Positions 7,097 to 8,423 of a stretch of 8,423 bases of DNA are shown here, piece by piece (position 1 is the first letter of the stretch; the number at the start of each line of letters is the position of its first letter). Source of the DNA: Actinomycetota bacterium. GTDB taxonomy: Bacteria > Actinomycetota > Actinomycetes > Propionibacteriales > Nocardioidaceae. A model generated the notes under the pieces. That model had not been told where the DNA came from and did no database searches. It worked only from the letters and a program-made list of their open reading frames with translations. The translations under genes and the position numbers were made by a program. Location of the stretch: NCBI GenBank assembly GCA_009702305.1, contig WLIH01000085.1:1-8423 (forward strand), in the 5' to 3' direction.

Positions 7097-7103
7097 CCGG
7101 GTG

Positions 7104-8369
7104 ATGGCTACTTCCGCGCCCTTCGTCTCCAGCGACCCCGCCTCCGATCACGCGCGTCGACGCGCGCTGCAGCGGATGCGCACGGTCGCGTTGTCCCTGC
7201 TGGTGCTGGCTGCCGTGGTGTACGCCGTCACGCTCGGTCAGGACGGATTCTGGGGGTTCGTCAACGCCGGCGCCGAGGCCTCGATGGTCGGCGCGATCGC
7301 CGACTGGTTCGCGGTGACCGCGCTCTTCAGGCACCCGCTCGGCCTGCCGATCCCGCACACCGCGCTGATCCCGCGCCGCAAGGACGAGCTGGGTCGAGGA
7401 CTGCAGGAGTTCGTGGGGGAGAACTTCCTCCAGGAGGACATCATCCGCGAGCGGATCGGGTCCGCGACCATCTCCGCGCGGGTCGGTCGCTGGCTCGACC
7501 ACCCCGAGCACGCCCGGCGGGTCGTCGACGAGATCGCCGACGTCGTCGCGGTGGGCCTGGGCAAGGTGCGCGACGAGCACGTGCGCAGCCTGGTCGAGGA
7601 CGCGCTCGTGCCCCGTTTCCACGAGGAGCCGATCTCGCCGCTGCTCGGCAGCATGCTGGCCGAGTCGATGCGCGACGACCTCCACCACGGTCTGGTCGAC
7701 CTGGTCCTCGACGAGCTGCACGGCTGGCTGCTGGAGAATCCCGAGACCGTGACCGAGGTCCTCGGCGAGCGGGCACCGTGGTGGGCTCCGCCGAGCATCA
7801 ACGACCGGGTCACCTCACGCATCCACCTCGAGCTGGTCCGCTGGGTGGCCGATATCCGCGACGACCCGACCCACCGCGCGCGGGCCGCGCTCGACTCGAT
7901 GCTGGCCCAGCTGGCCGACGACCTGCAGCACGACCCCGGCACGCGGGAGCGCACCGAGCGGCTCAAGGACCGGCTGCTCGACCAGCCGCAGGTCATCGCC
8001 TCGGCGATCTCCCTGTGGGAGGCGCTGCGCCGGGCCCTGACCGGATCGCTGGCCGACCCCGAGGGAGCCGTGCGGCAGCGGATGCTCACCGAGGTCTGCG
8101 CGTTCGCCGAGCGGCTGACCCGCGACGATGCGCTGCGGGCACGTCTCGACACGCTGGCGGCCGATGCCGCCGTCTTCGCCGTCGAGCGCTACGGCACCGA
8201 GCTGACGACCGTGATCACCCACACGATCGAGCGCTGGGACGGTCGGGAGGCCGCCGACCGGATCGAGCTGCACGTCGGTCGCGACCTGCAGTTCATCCGG
8301 ATCAACGGCACGATCGTCGGTGGGCTCGTCGGGGTGCTGATCCACGCCGTCAGCGTGCTGCTTCACTAG
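7104..8369 (+). CDS. DUF445 family membrane protein
   Basis: This 421-residue protein carries the recognisable DUF445 (YjiN-type) pattern. Residues about 15-26 are basic, a first membrane helix lies at about 27-45, then comes the family hallmark GAEASMVGAIADWFAVTALF at 56-75. It is followed by RHPLGLPIPHTALIPRRKDELG and a long charged, helical middle region (about 95-390). The C-terminal LQFIRINGTIVGGLVGVLIH at about 395-414 is the second conserved membrane segment, so both ends are probably in the membrane with the helical middle on one side. The family is widespread; its function is not established to my knowledge. ATG 7104 is preferred because of the -10-like AAGAAT 7 bases before it. GTG 7101 is directly adjacent and in frame, so it is an almost equivalent alternative. 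The reading frame is open far upstream, but that sequence is antisense to tagD and the protease. The next gene begins 5 bases after its TAG stop. Confidence 0.92.
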   Translation: MATSAPFVSSDPASDHARRRALQRMRTVALSLLVLAAVVYAVTLGQDGFWGFVNAGAEASMVGAIADWFAVTALFRHPLGLPIPHTALIPRRKDELGRGLQEFVGENFLQEDIIRERIGSATISARVGRWLDHPEHARRVVDEIADVVAVGLGKVRDEHVRSLVEDALVPRFHEEPISPLLGSMLAESMRDDLHHGLVDLVLDELHGWLLENPETVTEVLGERAPWWAPPSINDRVTSRIHLELVRWVADIRDDPTHRARAALDSMLAQLADDLQHDPGTRERTERLKDRLLDQPQVIASAISLWEALRRALTGSLADPEGAVRQRMLTEVCAFAERLTRDDALRARLDTLAADAAVFAVERYGTELTTVITHTIERWDGREAADRIELHVGRDLQFIRINGTIVGGLVGVLIHAVSVLLH

Positions 8370-8374
8370 TCACC

Positions 8375-8423
8375 ATGCCGACCGAGCCCTTCGACGTCGC
8401 GATCCGCGACGAGATCATCCGCC
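8375..8423 (+). CDS. Start of a gene, possibly an S4-type RNA-binding protein, 3'-truncated
   Basis: Only the first 16 codons are in the window: MPTEPFDVAIRDEIIR. The stretch VAIRDEIIR resembles the start of small actinobacterial S4-domain RNA-binding proteins (YbcJ-like), where an I-R-D-x-x-I-R segment leads into the L-G-Q-x-L-K of the S4 fold. That continuation lies outside the window, so the assignment is tentative. It begins 5 bases after the DUF445 stop on the same strand with no separate ribosome site, which suggests co-transcription and translational coupling. Confidence 0.45.
   Translation, partial: MPTEPFDVAIRDEIIR

Noticed and set aside
6498..7103. Upstream extension of the DUF445 frame by 202 codons
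   Set aside because: It lies antisense to tagD and the protease and has no family resemblance. The hallmark region starts soon after ATG 7104.
7059..7721. Upstream extension of the tagD-like frame on the minus strand
   Set aside because: The H-x-G-H nucleotidyltransferase domain normally begins within about 10 residues of the start, as it does from ATG 7058. The extension is antisense to DUF445.

Overview
The window is very GC-rich (G or C in most third codon positions) and densely packed with short intergenic gaps. GTG starts, several apparently leaderless genes and the protein families point to a high-GC actinobacterium. My best guess is a Nocardioides-like member of the Propionibacteriales, but that is an inference from family resemblance. 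I see no rRNA, tRNA, CRISPR array, insertion sequence, phage gene or integration site.

Layout. Left block, plus strand: the 3' part of an ABC-2 type multidrug/antibiotic export permease (1-1184), a GNAT acetyltransferase (1211-1804), a PPOX/flavin-split-barrel F420-type enzyme (1888-2382) and a small DUF427 protein (2459-2740). It runs tail to tail into a minus-strand ABC-F ATPase (2747-4399). Middle: the ABC-F gene is divergent from a plus-strand, proline-rich, single-pass membrane protein (4531-5115). That gene overlaps tail to tail by 19 bases with a minus-strand secreted putative zinc metalloprotease (5097-6626). Just upstream of the protease on the same strand is a TagD-like cytidylyltransferase (6654-7058). 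Right block: a DUF445 membrane protein (7104-8369) is divergent from tagD across 45 bases. It is followed after 5 bases by the first 16 codons of a gene that looks like an S4-type RNA-binding protein.

How the genes may work together. No single pathway links them. Two loose themes are visible. One is drug or stress handling on the left: an export permease, an acetyltransferase, a deazaflavin/flavin-type reductase and an ABC-F translation factor of the ribosome-protection style. The other is the cell envelope on the right: an activated-polyol transferase, an exported protease, a type II anchored protein and DUF445. The tagD-protease pair is the most convincing operon there (27-base gap).

Regulatory structure is the most distinctive part of this otherwise ordinary stretch. 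Several starts have a TANNNT-like -10 only 6-7 bases upstream, implying leaderless mRNAs. Both convergent gene pairs end in hairpins built around their paired TGA stop codons. A perfect 9+9 bp inverted repeat frames a -10 box ahead of the PPOX gene. I found no convincing evidence of an undescribed multigene system.
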